This document shows, one piece after another, positions 56,421-64,000 of a stretch of DNA of 64,000 nt. Numbering within the stretch: the first letter of the stretch is position 1; every line of letters begins with the position of its first letter. Under the pieces are notes generated by a model, which was not told the origin of the DNA, ran no database searches, and saw only the letters and a list, made by a program, of their open reading frames with translations. Made by a program: the position numbers and the translations under genes. This DNA is from Clostridia bacterium (GTDB taxonomy: Bacteria > Bacillota > DTU086), in contig JAAYIF010000006.1 of assembly GCA_012523575.1 (NCBI GenBank), positions 1 through 64,000 on the forward strand, written 5' to 3'.

Positions 56421-57519
56421 CCACGTTATCCCCCTCTTTTTCTAAATCTAAAGGAAATAACATATTCTCGCGAGATGATTTTTCCTGTAGATCGCTTTTG
56501 ATGTCTATTTTTAGCCCGGTGAGTTTAGCTGCAAGCCTGGCATTCTGTCCTTCCTTTCCTATAGCCAAAGAAAGTTGGTAATCCGGTACCACTACCTTTG
56601 CAACTTTATCGCTAACCAGTTCTACAGATAGGACCTTAGCAGGGCTCAGTGCATTGGCAACATATTTTGCCGGATCTTCATCCCACTCAATGATATCGAT
56701 CTTTTCCCCCCTTAACTCATTTACAATGGCCTGAACCCTTGCTCCCTTAGCTCCCACACAGGCACCTACAGGATCAACATTTTCATCTCTGGAAGATACC
56801 GCAATTTTTGATCTTGAACCAGGTTCCCTGGCCACCGCCTCAATAACAACTACACCTTCATATATTTCAGGAACTTCCAATTCAAACAAACGTTTTAAAA
56901 GCCCAGGATGGGTTCTGGAAACCATAATCAAGGGCCCCTTTGTGGTTTTTTTAACTTCTAAAATATAAACCTTTATTCTATCTCCCTGCTTATATGTTAC
57001 ACAAGGAACTTGTTCTGAGGGAGCTAAAATAGCTTCAATTCTACCTAAATCAATATAGACATTATTATTTTCATAACGTTGTATTATACCCGTAACTATA
57101 TCATCTTCCCTTTTTGCAAATTCTTCGTAAATTATATTTCTTTCTGCTTCACGAATCCTTTGTATAACAACTTGTTTTGCTGTCTGAGCTGCGATTCTGC
57201 CAAAATTTTTAGGTTTGATTTCAATTTCCACAATGTCCGAAATATCATAAATGGGATCAATTTTCCGCGCTTCTTCTAAAGAAATTTCTGTGCGCGGGTC
57301 GCTTATTTCTTCTACAACTTCTTTTCTGGAATAAACCTGTATCTTGCCTGTTTCTTCATTTATGTTAATTCTGACGTTTTGGGCAGAGCCGAAATTTTTT
57401 TTATAAGCGGACACTAGTGCCGCTTCTATGGCTTCCAAAAGTGTTTCCTTGTCTATTCCCTTCTCTTTCTCAATATCATCAAGGGCCTCTACAAAATCTA
57501 AATTAAGATCCATACTCAT
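56398..57519 (-). CDS. nusA: Transcription termination/antitermination factor NusA
   Basis: The 373-residue RNA-binding factor has an N-terminal RNA polymerase domain (LDDIEKEKGIDKETLLEAIE), S1 domain around residues 135-200 (DIVTGIIQRYENNNVYIDLG) and two KH domains (DPVGACVGAKGARVQAIV, AIGKEGQNARLAAKLTGL). AGGAGGAC precedes ATG 57519. No C-terminal acidic repeats, as in most Firmicutes. Confidence 0.96.
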   Translation of the reverse strand: MSMDLNLDFVEALDDIEKEKGIDKETLLEAIEAALVSAYKKNFGSAQNVRININEETGKIQVYSRKEVVEEISDPRTEISLEEARKIDPIYDISDIVEIEIKPKNFGRIAAQTAKQVVIQRIREAERNIIYEEFAKREDDIVTGIIQRYENNNVYIDLGRIEAILAPSEQVPCVTYKQGDRIKVYILEVKKTTKGPLIMVSRTHPGLLKRLFELEVPEIYEGVVVIEAVAREPGSRSKIAVSSRDENVDPVGACVGAKGARVQAIVNELRGEKIDIIEWDEDPAKYVANALSPAKVLSVELVSDKVAKVVVPDYQLSLAIGKEGQNARLAAKLTGLKIDIKSDLQEKSSRENMLFPLDLEKEGDNVDEKEEDT

Positions 57520-57545
57520 AAGAACTATTGTCCTCCTTCTAAACA

Positions 57546-58007
57546 TTAATCAAACTGGGGCACCAAGCGGGCTGACAAAATATTTTCCTGGGGTATAAGG
57601 AATGTTTCCGTATCCGTTAACACCTCTATTTGCCCCTCATTTATTCCCATAAGTTTTCCGGTTATCTTTCTTCTATTGCCCACTGCTTCCTTTGTTTTAA
57701 CTGTGATAATGTTTCCCTGAAAGCGCTCAAAATCTTTTTCTTTCTTTAACGGTCTATCTAAACCGGGGGATGATACTTCCAAGATATAGCTGTATGGAAT
57801 TGGATCCTTTGCGTCTAAAAAATTGGATAATGCTCTGCTGACCTTTTCACAGTCTTCAATACCAATTCCCTTAGGATGATCTATAAAAACCCTTAATATC
57901 CATTGGGCCCCTTCTTTTCCATAGGTAATATCTACCAACTCGTATCCAAGGTTTTCAATGTAGGGAGTACATAATTCCTCTAACTTCACCTTCATACTTT
58001 TGGACAA
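57546..58007 (-). CDS. rimP: Ribosome maturation factor RimP
   Basis: The 153-residue protein contains ENLGYELVDITYGKEGAQWILR, IEDCEKVSRALSNFLD and LEVSSPGLDRPLKKEKDFERF, all RimP marks. It assists 30S assembly. TTG 58007 with GAGGTG upstream. First gene of the nusA operon. Confidence 0.95.
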   Translation of the reverse strand: MSKSMKVKLEELCTPYIENLGYELVDITYGKEGAQWILRVFIDHPKGIGIEDCEKVSRALSNFLDAKDPIPYSYILEVSSPGLDRPLKKEKDFERFQGNIITVKTKEAVGNRRKITGKLMGINEGQIEVLTDTETFLIPQENILSARLVPQFD

Positions 58008-58075
58008 TTAAAGCACCTCGTTTCCAAAAAATTTCATTTTCCTTTTTAACTCCTTACTAAATTTCTTTCATAATG

Positions 58076-58100
58076 AAAGAGTGGGGTTTACCCACTCTTT
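58076..58100 (-). terminator. Weak hairpin before rimP
   Basis: AAAGAGTGGG / CCCACTCTTT (10 bp) between the glycosyltransferase and rimP. No clean T tract follows, so its role as terminator is doubtful. Confidence 0.4.
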
Positions 58101-58218
58101 TGGAACATACCTTCTCAACGGTTTTACATGGATAGTATATCATAAGCGATAATGATTAGCAAGATTCCCCAAAGTTTAGAGGTTTTCAGCCAATTATGTA
58201 AAGGGTTTATATAAAAAT

Positions 58219-58872
58219 CTATATTTTTAGATGCTTTCGCATATATTGAGCAATTTCCCGATACATTCTTAGTCTGGCAGAAATCCCTTTTACCAGACCA
58301 AATTTTTCCTCTTTCATGCGGTGAGACATATCTTCTAAGACCACTTCTTTTACCTTTAATTTATTTTCTATAGCATATCTGGTCAGTGCTATTTCAACTC
58401 CAAATCTTGCAGCGTCCAAGTCCGACATGCCCTCTAAAAGATGTTTTCGAACGGCCCTTTGACCGGATAAAAATGGGGCAATGGTTTGGGCAAAATCAGT
58501 TAAAACCCTTCCTTTTTCAAAAACTCCCACTGTCATATCTGCTTCACCGTCAATAACGGGTTTTATGAGTTTTTTTACATGGCCTGGACTTAAGCCTATT
58601 AGATCGGCATCTAAAAAGAGGATAATATCATTTTTGGCATTTCTAACTCCTTCCATCATTGCCCCACCTTTACCAATGTTTTGGGGCAGCTCGATTACTT
58701 TGTCGGCTCCTTTTTCTCGCGCTATTTGGGACGTATTATCAGTACATCCGTCACACACCACGATAATTTCTTGAATTTCGTTATCTTTGTTTTCTTTTAA
58801 CATACTTAGGACTTTAATAATCTCTCCAATGGTTTCTTGTTCATTAAAAGCAGGTATAACGACGGAAATCAA
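58219..58872 (-). CDS. Family 2 glycosyltransferase, soluble
   Basis: The 217-residue GT-A protein opens ISVVIPAFNEQETIGEIIKVL, then VCDGCTDNTSQIA, NIGKGGAMMEGV and FLDADLIGLSPGHVKKL with the DxD-type metal motif. It has no membrane segment. TTG 58872 has GGAGGGA eight bases upstream. The acceptor is unknown; glucosyl-phosphoglycerate synthase-like enzymes share these motifs. Such a gene lies between proS and rimP in some clostridia. Confidence 0.78.
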   Translation of the reverse strand: MISVVIPAFNEQETIGEIIKVLSMLKENKDNEIQEIIVVCDGCTDNTSQIAREKGADKVIELPQNIGKGGAMMEGVRNAKNDIILFLDADLIGLSPGHVKKLIKPVIDGEADMTVGVFEKGRVLTDFAQTIAPFLSGQRAVRKHLLEGMSDLDAARFGVEIALTRYAIENKLKVKEVVLEDMSHRMKEEKFGLVKGISARLRMYREIAQYMRKHLKI

Positions 58873-58918
58873 AAGTGCAATCCCTCCTTGGAAGGGTAAT
58901 TTAAAGCTAATCAAAATG

Positions 58919-60625
58919 TCATACCTTAATTAGAGACTTAATATAATTTCCCACTTCATTAATATTTATTGTCACTTCCTCCCCGTTTAACCTGCTTTTA
59001 ATGTCTACGGTGTTATCGGTAACGGTTTTTTTGCCTACGGTAATCCTGTATGGATACCCAATTAAATCTGCATCTTTAAATTTTACCCCCGCACGTTCAT
59101 CCCTGTCATCCAACATGACTTCCAGACCCAAGTTATTTAATTCCTCATATATTTTTTCTGCGGCATTCATCATTTTTTCATCTTTTTCACTTACGGGTAT
59201 TATCACAACATGAAATGGGGCAATGGAAAGGGGCCATATAATACCATCTTTATCATTATACTGTTCAATAATTGCAGCCATGGTTCGAGAAACTCCTATA
59301 CCATAGCAGCCCATGAGGATTTTTTTGTTTTCACCCTTTTCATCGGTATACAAGGCATTTAGGGCTTCACTGTACTTATCCCCTAATTGGAAAATCTGCC
59401 CCACTTCAATTCCCCTTGTTTTGTGTAAAATACCGCTGCAATTGGGACAAGGTTCTCCTTCTTCAACAATCCTTAAATCTAAAGCCTCATATATTGAAAT
59501 GTCCTCTTTGGGATTAATACCTACATAGTGGTAATCTTCTTTATTGGCACCCACCACTGCATAATCCATTAAAGGAATTTCTAAATCAGCAATAATTTTT
59601 ATATCCTCTAACCCTATGGGTCCCACATATCCCTTAACTAAATTATTATTAAAAAATTCTTCATCGGTAGCCAAGTATAGATTATTACATCCAAGTTCAT
59701 TTTTAAGCTTTATTTCATTTATTTGTCTGTCACCACGAATAAGAACACATATAAGTTCGCCATCGGCTACGTAAATAAGGGACTTAATCATATGCTGGGG
59801 ATCAATTTGCAGAAATTGAGATATTTCTTCTATGGATTTCATGTCCGGAGTATACACAAGTTCTTTTTTAATATATTTCTTGCTTTCAACGGCTTTTGGA
59901 GGAGTGGGCTTACAAGGAGTTACTTCCACATTGGCTGCGTAATCACATGCATCGCAATATACGATTTCTGCTTCTCCTGTGTCTGCTAAGGCAATAAATT
60001 CATGGCTCTTATTACCTCCTATGGCACCTGTGTCCGCTTCAACTATTTTATAGTTCAAACCACAGCGGTCAAAAACATTGACATAGGCCTGATACATTTT
60101 TTCATAACTTTTTCTCATACCCTCTTCATCACAATCAAAGGAATACAAATCCTTCATAATAAATTCCCGCCCTCTAATGAGGCCAAATCTGGGGCGCTTT
60201 TCATCCCTATATTTATTCTGTATTTGATAAAGAAGCAGGGGCAGATGTTTGTATGATGATACTTCTGACTTAACAAGAATTGTTATAATTTCCTCATGGG
60301 TGGGGCCTAAACAAAAGTCCCTGCCATGTCTGTCCTTTAGACGAAACATTTCTTCTCCGTATACATCCCACCTGCCGCTTTCTTTCCAAATTTCAGCGGG
60401 CTGTACAATGGGAAGAAGAAGTTCCTGCCCCCCCGCTTTGTTCATTTCTTCTCTAATTATTTTCATTATTTTTTCCAGTACCCTATAACCCAGGGGAAGA
60501 TATGTATAAATTCCAGCTGCAGCCTTTCTAACCATTCCCGCTTTCAACAGCAGTTGATGGCTAGGTATTTCTGCCTCCGATGGGATTTCCCTTAATGTGG
60601 GTGCAAAATATTCAGAAGCTCGCAA
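58919..60625 (-). CDS. proS: Prolyl-tRNA synthetase, bacterial type with editing domain
   Basis: The 568-residue class II enzyme has GIYTYLPLGYRVLEKIMKII, LGPTHEEIITILV, KYRDEKRPRFGLIRGREFIMKDLYSF and GCYGIGVSRTMAAIIEQY. Between motifs 2 and 3 lies the INS editing domain (~225-395). TTG 60625 has GGGAGGG upstream. Follows ispG directly. Confidence 0.96.
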   Translation of the reverse strand: MRASEYFAPTLREIPSEAEIPSHQLLLKAGMVRKAAAGIYTYLPLGYRVLEKIMKIIREEMNKAGGQELLLPIVQPAEIWKESGRWDVYGEEMFRLKDRHGRDFCLGPTHEEIITILVKSEVSSYKHLPLLLYQIQNKYRDEKRPRFGLIRGREFIMKDLYSFDCDEEGMRKSYEKMYQAYVNVFDRCGLNYKIVEADTGAIGGNKSHEFIALADTGEAEIVYCDACDYAANVEVTPCKPTPPKAVESKKYIKKELVYTPDMKSIEEISQFLQIDPQHMIKSLIYVADGELICVLIRGDRQINEIKLKNELGCNNLYLATDEEFFNNNLVKGYVGPIGLEDIKIIADLEIPLMDYAVVGANKEDYHYVGINPKEDISIYEALDLRIVEEGEPCPNCSGILHKTRGIEVGQIFQLGDKYSEALNALYTDEKGENKKILMGCYGIGVSRTMAAIIEQYNDKDGIIWPLSIAPFHVVIIPVSEKDEKMMNAAEKIYEELNNLGLEVMLDDRDERAGVKFKDADLIGYPYRITVGKKTVTDNTVDIKSRLNGEEVTININEVGNYIKSLIKV

Positions 60626-60641
60626 TTAAATACCCTCCCTT

Positions 60642-61712
60642 TTAAGAATCAACTTTTAATATTTCCATTAAAAGAGCATCAACAATTTCATCTACAGGTA
60701 TCTTTTTAATAACTTGTCCTTTTTTAAATAAAAGGGCTTCTTTTTTCCCTCCAGCAATTCCTATATCAGCATGTTTAGCTTCACCTGGCCCGTTCACAGC
60801 ACATCCCATTACAGCAATTTTAATGGGTTTATTGGGAGTTATATTATTAATTTTTTCCTCAATCTCCTTAACCACTTCGGATAAATTCCATTCACATCGG
60901 CCACAGGTGGGGCACGAAATAATGTCAAAGCCGGCTTTTTGGCGAAGACCAAGGGAACTTAATATTAAATATGCCGCTTCAACCTCCTTTACAGGGGAAC
61001 CTGTCAGGGAAATTCTTATAGTATCACCTATTCCTTTGGATAAAAGTATTCCTAAAGCAACGGATGATTTGATGGAACCAGAAAAAATACTGCCGGCCTC
61101 GGTTACCCCTAAATGTAGGGGATAGGATGTCTTTTCACTTAACAATTCATAGCTGGAAATAACAGTCAGCACTTCAGATGACTTAATAGATACTTTAATG
61201 CTGTCATAACCAAACTTTTCAATAATTTCAATATTTCTCAATGCACTTTCCACCAAGGCTTCGGGAGTTGGGCCGCCGTATTTTCGTTCAATGTCTTTTT
61301 CTAAAGAACCGGCATTTACTCCCACCCGTATTGGAACAGAATATTCCTTTGCATATTTTACCACTTCCCTTATTTTATCTTCATTTCCAATATTTCCAGG
61401 ATTAATGCGTATTCCTTGTACACCGGATAAAATGGACTTTATTGCAAGTTTATAATTAAAATGTATATCAGCAATGATGGGCAATGGGGACAATTTTACA
61501 ATTTCTTTTATAGCCTGGGAACTTTCTTCATCCTTTACTGCCACTCTAACAATTTCACAGCCTGCTGTAAAAAGCTCTTTAATCTGATCAACGGTGGCTT
61601 TGATATCTTTAGTGTCAGTTTTAGTCATTGACTGAACTCGTATGGGTTCCGTTCCGCCAATTTTAACATTACCAACGCTAATAACCTTAGTTTTCTTCCT
61701 TTTGATTTTCAT
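60642..61712 (-). CDS. ispG: 4-hydroxy-3-methylbut-2-enyl-diphosphate synthase
   Basis: The 356-residue Fe-S enzyme acts in the MEP isoprenoid pathway. VGNVKIGGTEPIRVQSMTKTDT, RINPGNIG and SCPTCGRCEWNL with VMGCAVNGPGEAKHADIGIAGG supply the [4Fe-4S] cysteines. ATG 61712. Lies in the order ispC-rseP-ispG-proS common in Firmicutes. Confidence 0.96.
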   Translation of the reverse strand: MKIKRKKTKVISVGNVKIGGTEPIRVQSMTKTDTKDIKATVDQIKELFTAGCEIVRVAVKDEESSQAIKEIVKLSPLPIIADIHFNYKLAIKSILSGVQGIRINPGNIGNEDKIREVVKYAKEYSVPIRVGVNAGSLEKDIERKYGGPTPEALVESALRNIEIIEKFGYDSIKVSIKSSEVLTVISSYELLSEKTSYPLHLGVTEAGSIFSGSIKSSVALGILLSKGIGDTIRISLTGSPVKEVEAAYLILSSLGLRQKAGFDIISCPTCGRCEWNLSEVVKEIEEKINNITPNKPIKIAVMGCAVNGPGEAKHADIGIAGGKKEALLFKKGQVIKKIPVDEIVDALLMEILKVDS

Positions 61713-61727
61713 TTGTTATTTCTACCT

Positions 61728-62738
61728 TTATCCAAAAATTCTAATAATATCCTGATAGGTTACTATTAACATTATAAGAAGCAATATGGCAAAGCCAATA
61801 AAATGAATAAAGTTTTCCTTCTGGGGATCTATAGGTTTCCCCCTAAGCCATTCAACGAATATAAACAGAAGGCGGCTCCCATCTAAAGCGGGAATGGGGA
61901 ATAAGTTAATTAAACCTAAATTAAGGCTTAAAACCGCCGTGAAATTTAAAATATTTGCCAGACCAAAACGTGCCACATCTCCTATAATGCTAACAATACC
62001 TACGGGACCCGCAACTTCTGCAGGAATCTCTCCAACTATCATTTTGATAAGACCCCAAAAGATCATATAAATAATATTTAATGCATTGCTAACGCCCAGA
62101 TAAATGGAATGTAAAAGGTTTTGTTTTTCTACACTCTGCTTTATGCCTATTAATCCTACATTTCTTTCGGAATCCAAGTAGGGAACTACATTTACAGCGA
62201 ATTTTGTATCATCCCTCTGTACGATCATTTCAAGTTTTTTCCCAGGGTTTTTGTGGATAACTCCCACTAAATCATTCCAGTTATTTACTTTCTTGCCGTC
62301 AATCTCTAATATTTTATCTCCCGACCTTAAACCGGCTTCGGCAGCCGGGCTATGGGCCATAACTTCACCCACCACGTTGGATGTCGAGGGAATACCGATC
62401 ACAGTAAATACAAAAACAAAGAGAACAATGGCCAGCAAAAAATTCATCAGTGAGCCTGCGCTGATAACGGCAGCCCTTTGAAACAAACTCTTTTTGTTAA
62501 ATCCCCTAGGGTTATTCTCATCACCGGGTTCCATTCCTGCCATTTTAACATAGCCGCCTAGGGGAAACATACGTAACGAATATTTTGTTTCCCCTATTTT
62601 TTTGCTTATAATGGCAGGTCCCATGCCAATGGAAAATTCGTAAACTTGAATTCCTGCCTTTTTGGCAGTTAAAAAATGACCCCATTCATGAACTAAAATG
62701 AGCAAGCTTAATATTAAAAGAGACAGTATAATGGTCAA
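61728..62738 (-). CDS. rseP: Site-2 metalloprotease RseP
   Basis: The 336-residue membrane protease has LVHEWGHFLTAKKAGI (zinc HExxH), a PDZ domain (VMAHSPAAEAGLRSGDKILEI) and the LDGSRLLF motif carrying the second active-site Asp. Four or more transmembrane helices. It cleaves membrane anchors of anti-sigma factors or signal peptide remnants. TTG 62738 with AGGAGGT. Confidence 0.95.
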   Translation of the reverse strand: MTIILSLLILSLLILVHEWGHFLTAKKAGIQVYEFSIGMGPAIISKKIGETKYSLRMFPLGGYVKMAGMEPGDENNPRGFNKKSLFQRAAVISAGSLMNFLLAIVLFVFVFTVIGIPSTSNVVGEVMAHSPAAEAGLRSGDKILEIDGKKVNNWNDLVGVIHKNPGKKLEMIVQRDDTKFAVNVVPYLDSERNVGLIGIKQSVEKQNLLHSIYLGVSNALNIIYMIFWGLIKMIVGEIPAEVAGPVGIVSIIGDVARFGLANILNFTAVLSLNLGLINLFPIPALDGSRLLFIFVEWLRGKPIDPQKENFIHFIGFAILLLIMLIVTYQDIIRIFG

Positions 62739-62773
62739 GAACTTACCTCCTTTTCAAAGGGGATAAAAAATAA

Positions 62774-63946
62774 TCACAGGGACAGCTTTTCTGCTAACTG
62801 TAAAGTCTTTTGTCGGGTAACAGCATCCGTTTCCAATATCTTTTCTAATTTAGGATTTGCAGAATTGTCAAAGCTATCCAACATTGCTTCCACTAAATAG
62901 GGAATATGTAAAAAACCAATTTTTTTCTTTAAAAAGAGATCTACGGCCATTTCATTGGCTGCATTTAAAACCACAGGCTTGAGTCCTCCTTCTTCTCCTG
63001 CTCTTCTAGCAAGTCTAAGGCATGGAAACAGTTTTTCATCGGGAGCTTCAAAGGTTAAAGCCTTCAATTCCGCAAAATTAATTTCCATTGAGTTTGAAAT
63101 GGGTCTTCTTTCGGGCCATGTTAATGCATATTGAATGGGAATTTTCATATCAGGAATACTCATAAGGGAAACAACTGTATTGTCAATAAATTCAACCATT
63201 GAATGAATTATGCTTTGGGGATGAATGACCACATCAATCTGATTATAGGGAATATCAAAAAGCCACTTTGCTTCTATTATTTCCAGGCCCTTGTTCATCA
63301 TTGTTGCCGAATCCACGGTGATTTTTTTTCCCATGGACCAGTTGGGATGGGAAAGAGCCATATCCGGAGTGACACCACTTAAATCCTTAACGCTGTAATT
63401 CCTAAATGGCCCACCGGAAGCCGTTAGAATTATTTTTTTAATATGTTTTTTGTCTGTTGTACCTTGAATACATTGGAAAATCGCCGAATGTTCACTGTCA
63501 ACGGGTATAATGGGAGCATTGGATTTTTTTGCCTGCTCCATCACTATATGACCAGCAACCACAAGGGTTTCCTTATTTGCCAAAGCAACAACCTTCCCCG
63601 CCTGAATAGCGGCCAGGGTTGGCAGCAAACCTACAATACCACTAACGGCGATAAAGGCTATATCCACCTTTGGAGCAGCAGCTATTTCATTTAAGTTTTT
63701 TTCTCCGGATAGGATTTTTGTGTGTTTAAAACCGTCAAGATCCCTGGCAAGATTTTGGGCGGCTTCTTCATCGGTAACCACGGCTACTTCCGGTTTAAAT
63801 TTTATTATTTGCTCCTTCAGTATTTTAATATCGTTATGTGCTGCCAGCGCATAAATCTCAAACTGATTTTTATTTGCTTCAACAACTTCTAAGGTCTGTC
63901 TACCCACAGAACCCGTAGAACCTAAAAGAGCCAAACTTTTTTTCAT
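62774..63946 (-). CDS. ispC: 1-deoxy-D-xylulose 5-phosphate reductoisomerase
   Basis: The 390-residue NADPH enzyme of the MEP pathway shows ALLGSTGSVGRQTLEVVEAN, VPVDSEHSAIFQCI, LTASGGPFRNYS and GKKITVDSATMMNKGLEIIEAKWLF, the metal and substrate sites. ATG 63946 with GGGGGATA upstream. The remaining ~50 bases of the window hold no complete feature. Confidence 0.96.
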   Translation of the reverse strand: MKKSLALLGSTGSVGRQTLEVVEANKNQFEIYALAAHNDIKILKEQIIKFKPEVAVVTDEEAAQNLARDLDGFKHTKILSGEKNLNEIAAAPKVDIAFIAVSGIVGLLPTLAAIQAGKVVALANKETLVVAGHIVMEQAKKSNAPIIPVDSEHSAIFQCIQGTTDKKHIKKIILTASGGPFRNYSVKDLSGVTPDMALSHPNWSMGKKITVDSATMMNKGLEIIEAKWLFDIPYNQIDVVIHPQSIIHSMVEFIDNTVVSLMSIPDMKIPIQYALTWPERRPISNSMEINFAELKALTFEAPDEKLFPCLRLARRAGEEGGLKPVVLNAANEMAVDLFLKKKIGFLHIPYLVEAMLDSFDNSANPKLEKILETDAVTRQKTLQLAEKLSL

Positions 63947-64000
63947 CCTATATCCCCCAACTAAAATCTAAAACCATTTGGATAATATACTTCCCCGTAC

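Overview
The window reads as the chromosome of an anaerobic, endospore-forming, low-to-moderate-GC Firmicute of class Clostridia. The evidence is spmA-spmB, the dipicolinate synthase pair spoVFA-spoVFB, ymxH and ylxY, a DacF-type carboxypeptidase, pyrK-pyrD (NAD-linked dihydroorotate dehydrogenase 1B), a perfect LexA/DinR operator, strong Shine-Dalgarno sites and many TTG starts. No rRNA, tRNA, insertion sequence or CRISPR array was found. I cannot name the species.

Region 1 (1-14,900, mostly +) is accessory. A ~1,500-residue superfamily 1 helicase with a C-terminal PD-(D/E)XK nuclease stands alone, followed by a small zinc-ribbon protein that looks internally deleted. Next are galE, a lipoprotein, and a set matching Campylobacter pglC-pglD-pglE-pglF, enough to make UDP-diacetylbacillosamine and load it onto the lipid carrier. 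Then come a DUF1284 protein, two divergent paralogues with a small beta-rich domain (one with an Arg-Asp repeat tail), an intergenic region with two perfect DnaA boxes, a BON-domain gene, a candidate small RNA and an unassigned gene.

Region 2 (14,900-36,600) is mixed housekeeping: a TtcA-like thiolase, a MenA-type prenyltransferase, a HAD hydrolase, an L,D-transpeptidase, spmAB, two Asp23 proteins, a YhaM-like nuclease, an O-antigen ligase/TPR protein, the partial pyrimidine operon pyrR-K-D-F-E, an UPF0173 hydrolase, an FtsA-like ATPase with an unusual C-terminal extension, a 3D-domain cell-wall protein with an in-frame stop in its signal peptide, dinB under a LexA operator, msrB and a phenylacetate-CoA ligase with a hairpin leader.

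Region 3 (36,700-64,000, all -) is a conserved core block. Reading along the minus strand it runs ispC, rseP, ispG, proS, a family 2 glycosyltransferase, rimP, nusA, ylxR, infB, rbfA, nrnA, truB, ribF, rpsO, pnp, ylxY, dacF, an M16 peptidase, a dUTPase/MazG-type protein, ymxH, a LysM deacetylase, and then dapB-spoVFA-spoVFB-asd-dapG-dapA, which joins lysine/diaminopimelate synthesis to the spore compound dipicolinate.

The most interesting items are the helicase-nuclease fusion, the candidate sRNA at 14,260-14,380, the nonsense-interrupted 3D protein, the probable AUU start of truB, the FtsA-like fusion, and the leader hairpins before paaK and dapB.
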